Counted from the first letter of the stretch, positions 35,045 to 43,813 are shown. The stretch is DNA of 64,000 bases from Variovorax paradoxus (GCF_018614955.1 NZ_JAGGNV010000005.1:62001-126000), one strand, 5' to 3'. Numbers and translations: made by a program. Notes: generated by a model from the letters alone, not told the origin.

Positions 35045-36055
35045 ATGCAGAAGCGCACCTTGATCCGAAGCATCGCCATTGCCGCGGCACTCGCCGCGCT
35101 CGGCGGGCCCGCCCTGGCCCAGCAGTGGAAGCCGGAGCGGCCCATCACCATCATCGTGCCCTGGGCCGCCGGCGGCTCCACCGACCAGGTGACCCGCGTC
35201 ACCGCGGCGGAGATCGAGAAGACGTTGGGCCAGAAGGTGGTGATCGTCAACCAGCCCGGCGCGTCGGGCTCGATCGGCAGCAAGAGCGCGCTCGATGCAC
35301 CCAAGGACGGCTACACCTGGACCGCCGGGGCGGCGCAGGACCTGGGCTCCTACGAAACGCTTGGCATGCTCAAGACCAAGATCGCCGACTGGCACCTGTT
35401 CCTCAACGTCGCGAACGTACAGGTCATCGGCGTGAACGCGGCCGCGCCGTACAAGAACGCCAAGGACCTGCTGGACGCGATGAAGGCCAAGCCCGGCCAG
35501 ATCAGCGTGGCCACGGCGGGCGTGACCTCGGCCGGCCACAACGCGATGGAGCTCATCGCCAAGAGCACCGGCGTCAAGTACCGGCACGTGACCTATGACG
35601 GCGGCAACCCGGCGGTGGTGGCCACGGTGGCCGGCGAGACCGAAGTCACGACCCAGCTCGCGGTCGAGCAGGCCGACATGATCCGCGGCAAGCGCATCCG
35701 CCCGCTGGCCACGGTGAGCGACAAGGCACTGGAGCTGGAAGGCTTCGGCACCATCGAGCCGCTCGCCAAGACGCTGCCCGGCTTCAAGGCACCGGCCAAC
35801 TACTTCGGCATCTTCATTCCCAAGGGCGTGCCCGACGAGGTGGTGAAGACGGTCGAGAAGATCTGGGTCGACAACGTCTCCAAGAGCGAGGTGCTGAAGA
35901 AATACGCCACCAGCCGGGGTGCCCTCTTCGCGCCGCTCCATGGCGCAGAGGCGCAGACGGCTGTGACGCCGGCGATCCAGGCCAATGCCTGGCTGCTCTT
36001 CGACAGCGGCAAGGCCAAGGTCTCGCCCGAGACGCTCGGCATCGCGCGGCCGTGA
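35045..36055 (+). CDS. Bug-family substrate-binding protein, operon copy 2
   Basis: 336 residues with signal peptide LIRSIAIAAALAALGGPALA (cut near residue 24). RPITIIVPWAAGGSTDQVTRV and QPGASGSIG loops identify the Bug/TctC family. It directly precedes tctB, whose GTG overlaps its stop, so it is the likely cognate receptor. AGGAGACACC precedes the ATG. The 68-nt gap before it is the longest inside the operon and could hold an internal promoter, but none was obvious. Confidence 0.95.
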   Translation: MQKRTLIRSIAIAAALAALGGPALAQQWKPERPITIIVPWAAGGSTDQVTRVTAAEIEKTLGQKVVIVNQPGASGSIGSKSALDAPKDGYTWTAGAAQDLGSYETLGMLKTKIADWHLFLNVANVQVIGVNAAAPYKNAKDLLDAMKAKPGQISVATAGVTSAGHNAMELIAKSTGVKYRHVTYDGGNPAVVATVAGETEVTTQLAVEQADMIRGKRIRPLATVSDKALELEGFGTIEPLAKTLPGFKAPANYFGIFIPKGVPDEVVKTVEKIWVDNVSKSEVLKKYATSRGALFAPLHGAEAQTAVTPAIQANAWLLFDSGKAKVSPETLGIARP

Positions 36056-36624
36056 CGACCGACATCACCCACAGCGCCGAGCGCGCCGCGGCAGAGGCCG
36101 AAGCCGCGGCGCATGAGCGCAAGATCTCGCCGCGCGCGGACCTCTGGCAGTCGCTGGGCTGGATCGCGCTCGGCATCGCGACCACCATCGGCGCGCTGCG
36201 CATGGACCGCCTCGAGAGGCAGGACATCAACCCCTACACCGTGCCGGGCCTGCTGCCGGGCCTGCTCGGCGCGGCGATCGTGTTCTTCGGCCTCTTGATG
36301 CTCTACCGCTCGTGGCGCCGCCTCGCCAAGGCGCCTCACGTGCCGCACGCGCGCACCGAGGAAGACCGCGCCGAGATGCGCCGCATGTGGACCGTGCTCG
36401 CGTTGTGCATCGGCTTCGCGGGCGGCCTGGTCGGCCATGGCCTGCCCTTCTGGCTCGCCGCCGCCGTCTTCGTCACCGTCACCATCAGCCTGCTGCAATT
36501 CGCAGAACGCGCGGCAAAGAAGCAGCGCCTGCGCGGCCTGGCCTTCGCGCTGGCCGTGGGCCTGGGTGCCGGCGTCATCATCACGCTCGTGTTCCAGGAG
36601 TTCTTCCTGGTGCGCCTGCCCTGA
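36052..36624 (+). CDS. tctB: TTT transporter small membrane subunit (TctB)
   Basis: 190 residues with about four hydrophobic helices: LGWIALGIATTIGALRM, GLLPGLLGAAIVFFGLLMLY, WTVLALCIGFAGGLVGHGL and LAFALAVGLGAGVIITLVFQ. This is the TctB architecture, somewhat long because of a charged cytoplasmic N-terminus of 30 residues and a central polar loop. GTG start at 36052 inside the stop of the Bug gene (GTGA), so translation is coupled. Confidence 0.9.
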   Translation: MTTDITHSAERAAAEAEAAAHERKISPRADLWQSLGWIALGIATTIGALRMDRLERQDINPYTVPGLLPGLLGAAIVFFGLLMLYRSWRRLAKAPHVPHARTEEDRAEMRRMWTVLALCIGFAGGLVGHGLPFWLAAAVFVTVTISLLQFAERAAKKQRLRGLAFALAVGLGAGVIITLVFQEFFLVRLP

Positions 36625-36639
36625 GCGCGGGGAACCTAC

Positions 36640-38166
36640 ATGTTCGAAGGCTTGCAGATGCTGGGGCATTCGTACCTCAGCTTCCTGAACTTCTGGTCCA
36701 TCACCTACGGGCTCGGCGGCGCGCTGCTGGGCATCCTGGTGGGCTGCATGCCGGGCCTGTCGGCCACGCTGTGCATCGCGCTGCTGACCACGCTCACGAT
36801 CAAGATGGCGCCCAACGACGCCATCCTGATCCTGATCTGCGCCTACGTCGGCACGCTCTACGGCGGCAGCCGCAGCGCCATCCTGCTCAACATTCCCGGC
36901 ACCGCAGCCAACGCAGCGTCGTGCGCCGACGGCTATGCGCTCGCGCGCAAGGGCGAGGCCGGGCGCGCGATCGGCATCGCGACCTCGGGCGCCTTCACCG
37001 GCACCCTGTTCGGCGTGCTGTGCCTGGCGATGTTCACGCCCGCGCTGGCCGAGATCGCGCTGTCCTTCGGCGCCTTCGAGTTCTTCTGGCTCGCGCTCTT
37101 CGGCGTGGCGATGTCGGGCAGCATCGTCGGCGAAGACCCGATCAAGGGCTGGATCATGGGCTGCCTGGGCCTCCTGGTCGCGCAGATCGGCCAGGAAGGC
37201 CTCTACGCCTACGACCGCTTCACCTTCGGCTGGGACGAGCTCTCCGGCGGCATCGCGCTGATCCCGGCGCTGATCGGCGCCTTCGGCTTCGCCGAGGTGC
37301 TGACTTCGCTGGCCGACCCGATCGAGCGCAAGATCGTCGAGATGAAGGACTCCGTGCTGCCGCGCTTCCGCGAGGTGGTGAAGTACTGGCGCACCGTGAT
37401 CCGTTCCGGCGTGATCGGCGTGGTGACCGGCATCCTGCCCGGCATCGGCGAGGACTCGGGCGCCTGGATGTCCTATGCGGCCGCCAAGACCGTGAGCCCC
37501 GAGCGCGAGCAGTTCGGCAAGGGCTCGATCGACGGCCTGATGGCGGCCGAGACCGGCGACATGTCGGCCATCCCCGGCGGCATCATCCCGGCGCTGGCGC
37601 TCGGCATCCCGGGCTCGGCGCCGGCGGCGGTGCTGATGGCGGCCATGATCATCCACGGCATCCAGCCCGGGCCGATGCTCATGATCAAGACGCCGCAGTT
37701 CGTCTACGACGTGGTGGCGATGACCACGCTGGCCACCTTCAGCATCCTGATCTTCGGGCTCTTCCTGGTGCGGCCGCTGCTGCATGTGCTGCGTGTGCGG
37801 CGCTCGGTGCTGATGCCGGTGATCTTCGTGCTGTGCACGGTGGGCGCGTTCGCGATCGCCTCGCGCCTGTTCGACGTCTACTGCATGCTGGCCATCGGTG
37901 TCGGCGCCTTCTTCCTGCGCCGCCGCGGCTACGAGATGGCGCCTTTCGTGCTGGGCCTGGTACTGGGCGAGCTGCTGGACAAGAGCCTGCGCCGCGGCCT
38001 GGTGCTGTCCGACGGCAGCATCGCGCCCTTCTTCACGCGGCCCATCTGCGCGGCGCTCGCGGCGGTCACCATCCTGACGATGCTGATGTATATCCCGGCC
38101 GTGAACGTCCGCCTGCGCCGCGCCTGGGGCGGCGCCAAGCGCTTCGTGTTCCGCCGCAATGCCTGA
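36640..38166 (+). CDS. tctA: TTT transporter large membrane subunit (TctA)
   Basis: 508 residues, standard length for TctA. The conserved GGALLGILVGCMPGLSATLCIALL near residue 30 and YGGSRSAILLNIPGTAANAASCADG match the two inverted-repeat cavities. Further repeats include GIIPALALGIPGSAPAAVLMAAM. A sodium- or proton-driven importer of carboxylates, working with the periplasmic Bug proteins and TctB. 15 nt after tctB. Confidence 0.96.
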   Translation: MFEGLQMLGHSYLSFLNFWSITYGLGGALLGILVGCMPGLSATLCIALLTTLTIKMAPNDAILILICAYVGTLYGGSRSAILLNIPGTAANAASCADGYALARKGEAGRAIGIATSGAFTGTLFGVLCLAMFTPALAEIALSFGAFEFFWLALFGVAMSGSIVGEDPIKGWIMGCLGLLVAQIGQEGLYAYDRFTFGWDELSGGIALIPALIGAFGFAEVLTSLADPIERKIVEMKDSVLPRFREVVKYWRTVIRSGVIGVVTGILPGIGEDSGAWMSYAAAKTVSPEREQFGKGSIDGLMAAETGDMSAIPGGIIPALALGIPGSAPAAVLMAAMIIHGIQPGPMLMIKTPQFVYDVVAMTTLATFSILIFGLFLVRPLLHVLRVRRSVLMPVIFVLCTVGAFAIASRLFDVYCMLAIGVGAFFLRRRGYEMAPFVLGLVLGELLDKSLRRGLVLSDGSIAPFFTRPICAALAAVTILTMLMYIPAVNVRLRRAWGGAKRFVFRRNA

Positions 38167-38178
38167 GGTCGGACGTCC

Positions 38179-39033
38179 ATGAAGTTTTCTCTCTGCAACG
38201 AGGTCCTGAAGGAGTTGCCTTTCGACGCCCAGTGCCGAGCCGCGGCGGCGCTGGGTTACGACGCGCTGGAAGTGGCGCCCTTCACGCTGGCGGCCGACCC
38301 GATGGCCATCGGCGATGCCGAAGCACGCACCTTCGGCCGCATGGCGCGAGACCACGGCATCGAGATCAGCGGGCTGCATTGGCTGCTGGTGGCGCCCGCG
38401 GGCCTGTCGATCGTGAGCGCCGACGCCGCCTTGCGCCAGAAGACCACCGCCGTCATGCAGCGCCTGGTCGAGCTCTGTGCGCTGATGGGCGGGCGCTACC
38501 TGGTGCACGGCTCGCCCAGGCAGCGCTCGGTGCCGCCGGGCGATACGCCTGCGGCAGCGCTCGAACGCGCACGCGAGTGCCTGGCCGCCGCGGCGCGGTC
38601 CGCACAGCAATGCGGCGTGGTCTATTGCATCGAGCCGCTGTCCACGGCCGAGACCGACCTGCTGAACACTGTGGCCCAGGCGGTCGAGCTGGTGCAAGCC
38701 ATCGCCTCGCCCGCCTTCAAGACCATGATCGATTGCAGTGCCGCAGGCCAGGTCGAGGCCGAAGACGTGCCCGCACTGATGCGTCGCTGGATGCCCACCG
38801 GCCACATTGCCCACGTGCAGGTGAACGACCCGAATCGCCGCGGGCCGGGGCAAGGCGAGATGCGCTTCGCGCCCATCCTCGCGGCACTGCGCGAGATGCG
38901 GCAGGGCGGCCACTACGAGGGCATCGTCGCGGTCGAACCCTTCGACTACGTGCCCGACGGCATGGGCTCGGCCGCGCGCGCCATCGGCTATTTGCGCGGG
39001 CTCGAGGAAGACGCGGGAGTCGGCCATGGTTGA
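38179..39033 (+). CDS. Sugar phosphate isomerase/epimerase (AP-endonuclease-2 fold), copy 1
   Basis: 284-residue TIM barrel. CIEPLSTAETDLLNT provides a metal-binding glutamate, FKTMIDCSAAG an aspartate, HIAHVQVNDPNRRGPGQGEM a histidine and neighbouring residues, and GIVAVEPFD the final glutamate, the four-ligand pattern of xylose-isomerase-like epimerases. Ketose or keto-inositol isomerisation is the family activity; substrate unknown. 12 nt after tctA, and its 3' end overlaps the enolase-superfamily gene by 8 bp. Confidence 0.88.
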   Translation: MKFSLCNEVLKELPFDAQCRAAAALGYDALEVAPFTLAADPMAIGDAEARTFGRMARDHGIEISGLHWLLVAPAGLSIVSADAALRQKTTAVMQRLVELCALMGGRYLVHGSPRQRSVPPGDTPAAALERARECLAAAARSAQQCGVVYCIEPLSTAETDLLNTVAQAVELVQAIASPAFKTMIDCSAAGQVEAEDVPALMRRWMPTGHIAHVQVNDPNRRGPGQGEMRFAPILAALREMRQGGHYEGIVAVEPFDYVPDGMGSAARAIGYLRGLEEDAGVGHG

Positions 39034-40450
39034 GGCGCCGCGCTTCGTGATCCGCGAGATCGCGCTTTTCGAGCGCCCGGTGGTGCTGCGCCTGCCCTTC
39101 CGCTTCGGCGTGGTGACGCTGACCGAGTGTCCCCAAGCCTTCGCGCGCGTGCGCATCGAGTTCGCCGATGGGCAAAGCGCCTGGGGCGCCGCCGCCGAAC
39201 TGATGGCGCCCAAGTGGTTCGACAAGGACCTCGCGCTCAGCAACGAAGACAACTTCGACCAGCTGCGCCGCGTCACGGCGCTGGCGCGCGAGGCCTACCT
39301 GAGCGACGCCACGCCCGCGAGCGCCTTCGGCCACTTCGCGCGGCACCACGACGCGCACCGCCTGGCGGCCGGGCGGCTCGGCTTCAATCCCCTCCTCGCC
39401 AGCTACGGGCCTGCGCTGCTCGACCGCGCGGTGCTCGATGCGCTGTGCCGCGCACTGCAGATGTCCTTCTACGCGACAGTGCGCAGCAACGCCGCGGGCA
39501 TCGGTCCGGCACGGCCCGAGTTCGCAGAGTTGGAGATGGACGCTTTCCTCGCCAGCCTCGCGCCCGCCGCGCACATCGAGGCACGCCACACCGTCGGCAT
39601 GCTCGATGCCATCACCGCGGCCGATCTGAAGCAACCCGTGGCCGACGGCCTGCCGGAAACGCTCGAGGACGTGGTGCGCGTCTACGGCCACCGCTATTTC
39701 AAGCTCAAGGTGGGCGGGAACATCGATGCCGACCTCGCGCGTCTCGGCGCGATCGAAGCCGTGCTGGACCGCACAGCCGAACCCTACTTCGTCTCGCTCG
39801 ACGGCAACGAGCAATACGCCGACGCGGCCGGCATCGCCGAGCTGATGGCGCGCATGCGCGAAACGCCTGCGCTCGCGCGGCTCTACGCCTCGATCCTGTT
39901 CGTCGAGCAGCCGATCGTGCGCAAGCTGGCGCTGGAACGCGACCTTCGCGACCTGCGCAGCGCGAGCATCGGCAAGCCGGTGATCATCGACGAGTCCGAC
40001 GGCGAGCTCGACAGCTTCGTCCAGGCCCGGGCGCGCGGCTATTCCGGCGTGTCCTCGAAAACCTGCAAGGGCTTCTACAAGTCGCTGCTCAATGCGGCGC
40101 GCTGCGCGGCATGGAACGCCGAGCCCTCGCAGATCCGCTACTTCATGTCGGCCGAAGACCTGACGACGCAGGCCGGCCTGGCCGTGCAGCAGGACCTGGC
40201 GCTGGTCAACCTGCTGGGCATCACGCACGTGGAGCGCAATGGCCACCATTACGTCAACGGCATGGCCGCGCTGCCAGATGAAGAGCAACAAGCTTTTCTC
40301 GATGCGCACGGCGATCTCTACGAGCGCTCGCACGGCGCGGCGCGGCTGCGCATCGCGAAGGGCCGCATCGCCCTCGGCACGCTGGACTGCCCCGGCTTCG
40401 CGAGCGCGGCCATGCCCGACTTCGACGCCATGACGGCGCTCGCCATCTGA
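39026..40450 (+). CDS. Enolase-superfamily (mandelate racemase/muconate lactonizing type) enzyme
   Basis: 474 residues, longer than the usual 360-400. Residues about 1-150 form the capping region. The barrel shows FKLKVGGN (K-x-K on strand 2), FVSLDGNEQY (Asp ligand), LFVEQPI (Glu), VIIDESDGE (third ligand) and GVSSKTCKGF (second lysine). Both acid/base lysine positions are present, as in the MLE subgroup, so it can act as dehydratase, epimerase or cycloisomerase on a carboxylate. The extra length is spread through the cap and C-terminus. Confidence 0.88.
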   Translation: MVEAPRFVIREIALFERPVVLRLPFRFGVVTLTECPQAFARVRIEFADGQSAWGAAAELMAPKWFDKDLALSNEDNFDQLRRVTALAREAYLSDATPASAFGHFARHHDAHRLAAGRLGFNPLLASYGPALLDRAVLDALCRALQMSFYATVRSNAAGIGPARPEFAELEMDAFLASLAPAAHIEARHTVGMLDAITAADLKQPVADGLPETLEDVVRVYGHRYFKLKVGGNIDADLARLGAIEAVLDRTAEPYFVSLDGNEQYADAAGIAELMARMRETPALARLYASILFVEQPIVRKLALERDLRDLRSASIGKPVIIDESDGELDSFVQARARGYSGVSSKTCKGFYKSLLNAARCAAWNAEPSQIRYFMSAEDLTTQAGLAVQQDLALVNLLGITHVERNGHHYVNGMAALPDEEQQAFLDAHGDLYERSHGAARLRIAKGRIALGTLDCPGFASAAMPDFDAMTALAI

Positions 40451-40485
40451 TTCTTCACCACCCCTTCGCTTCGAACTTTTTCCCC

Positions 40486-41364
40486 ATGCGCGATTTTTCC
40501 AGCAGCCACGAATGGCTCTCCATCAATACCGCCACCGTGCGCAAGCAGCGCGGCGCCGAAGTGCCGCTCGACCGCATCATCGACCAGTGCGCCGCGCGCG
40601 GCATCCGCGCCATCAGCCCCTGGCGCGACCAGGTCGCCGCCGCCGGCATCGACAAGATCGCGAAGCAGCTCAAGGCGCACGGCGTCGGCCTCTCGGGCTA
40701 CTGCCGCGGCGGCTTCTTCCCGGCGACCGATGCGGCCGGCCTCGCGGCCGCGCTCGACGACAACCGCCGCGCCATCGACGAAGCGAAGATGCTGGACGCA
40801 CCCTGCCTCGTGCTGGTGGTCGGCGCCTTGCCCGGCGCGCTCGAGGGCAAGGCGCTCTACAAGGACTTGTCTCGCGCGCGCGCCGAAGTGCACGACGGCA
40901 TCGCCGCCTCCCTCGAATACGCGCGCGAGGTCGGCATGCCGCTCGCCATCGAGCCGCTGCATCCCATGCAGGCCGCCGACCGCGCCTGCATCAACACGCT
41001 CGAGCACGCGCTGGACCTGTGCGATGAACTCGATCCGCAGCGCTCGGGCATGCTCGGCGTCGCGCTCGACATCTACCACGTGTGGTGGGACCCGAAGCTC
41101 GAACAGCAGATCGCGCGCGCCGGCAAAGAGCGCCTGCTCGCCTACCACGTGTGCGACTGGCTCACGCCCACGCGCGACCTGCTGAGCGACCGCGGGATGA
41201 TGGGCGACGGCGTGGTCGAGCTCAAGAAGATCCGCGGCTGGGTCGAGGCCGCCGGCTTCGATGGCTTCAGCGAAGTCGAGATCTTCTCCGCGCTCGACTG
41301 GTGGCTGCGCCCCGGCGAAGAGGTGCTCGACACCTGCATCGAGCGCCACAGCAGCGCGGTCTAG
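40486..41364 (+). CDS. Sugar phosphate isomerase/epimerase, copy 2
   Basis: 292-residue AP-endonuclease-2-fold TIM barrel. LAIEPLHPMQAADRACINT gives the first glutamate, GVALDIYHVWWDPKLE the aspartate and histidine, LAYHVCDWLTPTRD the next histidine, and GFSEVEIFS the last glutamate. Only distantly similar to copy 1, so the two probably act on different intermediates. Last gene of the 11-gene operon, 35 nt after the enolase-superfamily gene, with a weak ribosome-binding site. Confidence 0.88.
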   Translation: MRDFSSSHEWLSINTATVRKQRGAEVPLDRIIDQCAARGIRAISPWRDQVAAAGIDKIAKQLKAHGVGLSGYCRGGFFPATDAAGLAAALDDNRRAIDEAKMLDAPCLVLVVGALPGALEGKALYKDLSRARAEVHDGIAASLEYAREVGMPLAIEPLHPMQAADRACINTLEHALDLCDELDPQRSGMLGVALDIYHVWWDPKLEQQIARAGKERLLAYHVCDWLTPTRDLLSDRGMMGDGVVELKKIRGWVEAAGFDGFSEVEIFSALDWWLRPGEEVLDTCIERHSSAV

Positions 41365-41419
41365 GGCCTGTTCACAGGCCCTGCTGCACGCAGCAGCCAG
41401 CTGTGCTGCAATCCGCCGC

Positions 41420-42550
41420 ATGGCTGAACCGACCCTCGACGACCTGCGCCGCTATGCCGTGGCGCGCAGCCTCTTCACGGCGACGACCCTCCCGCGCGCG
41501 ATCCGGCGCCTCGGCTTCGTGCAGGCCGATCCGATCCGCGCGCCGGCGCGCGCACAAGACTTGACCCTGCGCCACCGCGTCGAGGACTACCGCGCGGGCG
41601 ATCTCGAAAGCCGGTACGCCAGGCTGGCGATCGACGAAGACTGCCTCGTCAACTACGGCTTCCTGCCGCGCGAGCACCTGGCCCTGATGCATCCGCGCGA
41701 GGCCAAGCGCGCGTGGGACGCCGAGACCCGCCGCAAGGCGGCCGAGGTGCTGGCCTTCGTGCGCGAGCACGGGCAAGTGCATCCGCGCCAGGTCGAACAG
41801 CATTTCGCCCACGGACGCGTGAAGAACTACTGGGGCGGCTCGAGCAACGCCACCACGCACCTGCTCGACGGCATGCACTACCGCGGCATGCTGCGCGTGG
41901 CGCGGCGCGACAGCGGCACCCGCGTGTACGAAGCGGCGGCCCACGCGCCCGGCGACGACAGCCCCGCCGGCCGCGCACGACGCGCCGCCGCGCTGATCGA
42001 TCTCGTGGTGCACAAGTACGCGCCGCTGCCGGCCGCCAGCCTCACCTACCTCGTTCGCCTGCTCGGCTACGGCGCCCCGCACCTGTCGGCGCACACCCAG
42101 GCCGCCTTGCGCGAAGCGCGCGAAGCGCTCGCCAGCTGCCGCCTCGACGGCACCACCTGGTACTGGCCGGCCGACGAGAACCCGGCCTCGCGCCGACACG
42201 CCCCCGACGAGGCGGTGCGCCTGCTCGCGCCCTTCGATCCGGTGGTGTGGGACCGCCGCCGCTTCGTGCTGCTGTGGGGCTGGACGTACAAGTTCGAGGC
42301 CTACACGCCGGCTGCGAAACGCCAGTTCGGCTACTACGCGCTGCCCCTGTTGTGGCACGACCGCGTGATCGGCTGGGCCAACGTCACGGCGCGCGAAGGC
42401 CGGCTGCAGCCGGCCTTCGGCTATGCCGGCGCGAAGCCGCGCGACGCGGCCTTTCGCGCGGCGCTCGACGACGAGCTGCAGCGCATGAGCGAGTTCATGG
42501 CCAGGCGGCCACAGGCGCTCAATCCTCGACGGCCAGCTTCAGCCGCATGA
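41420..42550 (+). CDS. Winged-helix DNA glycosylase-like protein (YcaQ family)
   Basis: 376 residues. LRRYAVARSLFTATTLPRAIRRLGFVQADPI at the start, YRAGDLESRYARLAIDEDCLVNYGFLP, and the C-terminal LLAPFDPVVWDRRRFVLLWGWTYKFEAYTP are blocks of the YcaQ/AlkX family, which unhooks DNA interstrand crosslinks in E. coli. The ATG at 41420 is close to the family start. It lies 55 nt after the operon but is functionally unrelated. Its last 32 bp overlap the convergent arsR gene. Confidence 0.85.
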   Translation: MAEPTLDDLRRYAVARSLFTATTLPRAIRRLGFVQADPIRAPARAQDLTLRHRVEDYRAGDLESRYARLAIDEDCLVNYGFLPREHLALMHPREAKRAWDAETRRKAAEVLAFVREHGQVHPRQVEQHFAHGRVKNYWGGSSNATTHLLDGMHYRGMLRVARRDSGTRVYEAAAHAPGDDSPAGRARRAAALIDLVVHKYAPLPAASLTYLVRLLGYGAPHLSAHTQAALREAREALASCRLDGTTWYWPADENPASRRHAPDEAVRLLAPFDPVVWDRRRFVLLWGWTYKFEAYTPAAKRQFGYYALPLLWHDRVIGWANVTAREGRLQPAFGYAGAKPRDAAFRAALDDELQRMSEFMARRPQALNPRRPASAA

Positions 42551-42884
42551 GCGCCTGATCCCACTGCTGGGCGATGGCGTCGAGCGAACGCCGGCCTTCT
42601 TCCAGCCGCGCCCGCTCGAGCTCCCAGAGCCGTTCGCGCCCGACCTTCAGGTCATGCACCAGGCCCGCGCCGGCCAGCACCTGCAGGTGCTTGGTGACGG
42701 CCTGCCGCGTGATCTGGGTGCCGGATGTGAGCTGCGCGATCGACATCGCGCCGCCGGCACACAGCACGGTGACCAGGCGCAGGCGCGTCTCGTCGCCCAG
42801 CGCGGCGAAGATCGAAGCGGAGTTCTTCAGCGCCGGCTTCTTCAGCGGCGAGCGCTTCGCGGGCACGCTAGGGCGTGGCGACAT
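42519..42884 (-). CDS. ArsR family transcriptional regulator
   Basis: 121 residues. A winged helix with IFAALGDETRLRLVTVLCAGGAMSIAQLTSGTQITRQAVTKHLQVLAGAGLV is typical of the ArsR branch found with AHSA1 proteins (key residues DETRLR, TRQAVTKHL). No cysteine metal site is visible. It is the second gene of a two-gene operon; its start overlaps the AHSA1 stop by 17 bp. It probably represses its own operon. Confidence 0.92.
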   Translation of the reverse strand: MSPRPSVPAKRSPLKKPALKNSASIFAALGDETRLRLVTVLCAGGAMSIAQLTSGTQITRQAVTKHLQVLAGAGLVHDLKVGRERLWELERARLEEGRRSLDAIAQQWDQALMRLKLAVED

Positions 42885-43329
42885 GCTTGTCGATGTTCTT
42901 CATCTGCTCGTCCCAGCCGCCGCTGTTCATGCGGAAGGCCTCCAGCCGGCGTTCCGGCGGGATCTTGTCGAAGCCGGATTCGACCAGCGTCAGCAAGGTG
43001 CCGCCCTCGACTTCCGTCAGCTCGAACTCGACCAGCGTGGTCGGCTCCTTCGAGTAGTCGACAGCGGGATCGATCGCCGCCGGATGCCAGCGCAGGGCCA
43101 GCAGGCGCTCCGGCTCGATGCGCTCGACCAGCACATCGAAGACCAGATGCTCGTAGCCGGGATAGGTGATGTTCCCGCGCGCGTGCTGGCCGGCGACGAA
43201 GGCCCGCCCCTTCAGCGAGACGCGAAACCATTCGCCGAACTCCTCGGCGTTCGACAGCGCGCGCCAGACCCGCGAGCGCGGCGCCTTGAGCAGGATCTTT
43301 CTTTCGATGCGGTCCGTGGATGCGTTCAT
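42868..43329 (-). CDS. SRPBCC/AHSA1 domain protein
   Basis: 153 residues of the START-like AHSA1 family. IERKILLKAPRSRVWRALSNAEEFGEWF, YSKEPTTLVEFELTEVEGGTLLTLVESGFDKIP and a C-terminal GGWDEQMKNIDKHV are characteristic (blocks quoted by key stretches). It likely binds a hydrophobic ligand; function unknown. AGGAGG lies 6 nt before the ATG at 43329, which excludes the TTG two codons upstream. Co-transcribed with arsR, a common pairing. Confidence 0.9.
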   Translation of the reverse strand: MNASTDRIERKILLKAPRSRVWRALSNAEEFGEWFRVSLKGRAFVAGQHARGNITYPGYEHLVFDVLVERIEPERLLALRWHPAAIDPAVDYSKEPTTLVEFELTEVEGGTLLTLVESGFDKIPPERRLEAFRMNSGGWDEQMKNIDKHVATP

Positions 43330-43347
43330 ATGCAACCTCCTGGCTGC

Positions 43348-43376
43348 ATATTAGGCAGTGCGAACGTCAAATGCAA
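43348..43376 (-). promoter_or_regulatory. Sigma-70 promoter of the AHSA1-arsR operon
   Basis: On the minus strand TTGCAT (43376-43371) and TAATAT (43353-43348) are 17 bp apart. ATGCAACC occurs twice (43330 and 43371) and may be an ArsR half-site. Confidence 0.6.
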
Positions 43377-43458
43377 CCATTTCATTGCATTTCCAGCGAA
43401 AGCCCCGCGCCGCGCGAGGTCTGGCGCACGCGCGACAACATGCCCGCCGCGCCGCTCC

Positions 43459-43464
43459 TAGAAT
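43459..43464 (+). promoter_or_regulatory. Possible -10 box before the FMN riboswitch
   Basis: TAGAAT lies 34 nt upstream of the riboswitch P1 stem, so it is placed to start this leader RNA. No good -35 match was found at the right spacing. Confidence 0.35.
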
Positions 43465-43497
43465 CGCCGGGCCGCCGCACGAAAGCGCGTCGGCAAA

Positions 43498-43813
43498 GCG
43501 TTCTCAGGGCGGGGTGGAATTCCCCACCGGCGGTGATGGCGACACGTTCGCACGAGCCCGCGAGCGCCTGCGGCGCGCCATGCGCCGCAGGGTCAGCAGA
43601 CCTGGTGAGATCCCGGGGCCGACGGTTCAGGGCTTGCGTTGCCGTCAGTGGCGCAGGCGGTTGTCGTAGTTGGGATGCAGTGCGAGGCGCCGGACGCGCC
43701 GTGTGGCCACGCCACACAAGCGTTCGGCAACGACGCAATGCGCCCAAGTACGGCGAACCGCGTGCGCCAATGGCGGCAAGGCAAGACCTCATAGTCCGGA
43801 TGAAAGAGAGCGC
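43498..43813 (+). promoter_or_regulatory. FMN riboswitch (RFN element) with expanded arm
   Basis: P1 pairs GCGTTCTC (43498-43505) with GAGAGCGC (43806-43813). Conserved core blocks are present in order: CAGGGCGGGG, CCCCACCGGCGGTGAT, GGTCAGCAGACC, TGGTGAGATCC, GCCGACGGTT and ATAGTCCGGATGAAAGAGAG. Between GACGGTT and TAGTCCGG lie about 163 nt rather than a short loop. TTGCGTTGCCG (43634-43644) can pair with CGGCAACGACGCAA (43725-43738), and GTGTGGC-CAC-GCCACAC (43701-43717) forms an inner hairpin. It precedes the lumazine synthase gene. A GC hairpin (43826-43851) without a T-run follows, suggesting control of translation. Confidence 0.92.

Noticed and set aside
35800..39276. A 1158-codon open reading frame on the minus strand
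   Set aside because: Antisense to the tctBA-isomerase genes; composition is typical of GC-rich shadow frames.
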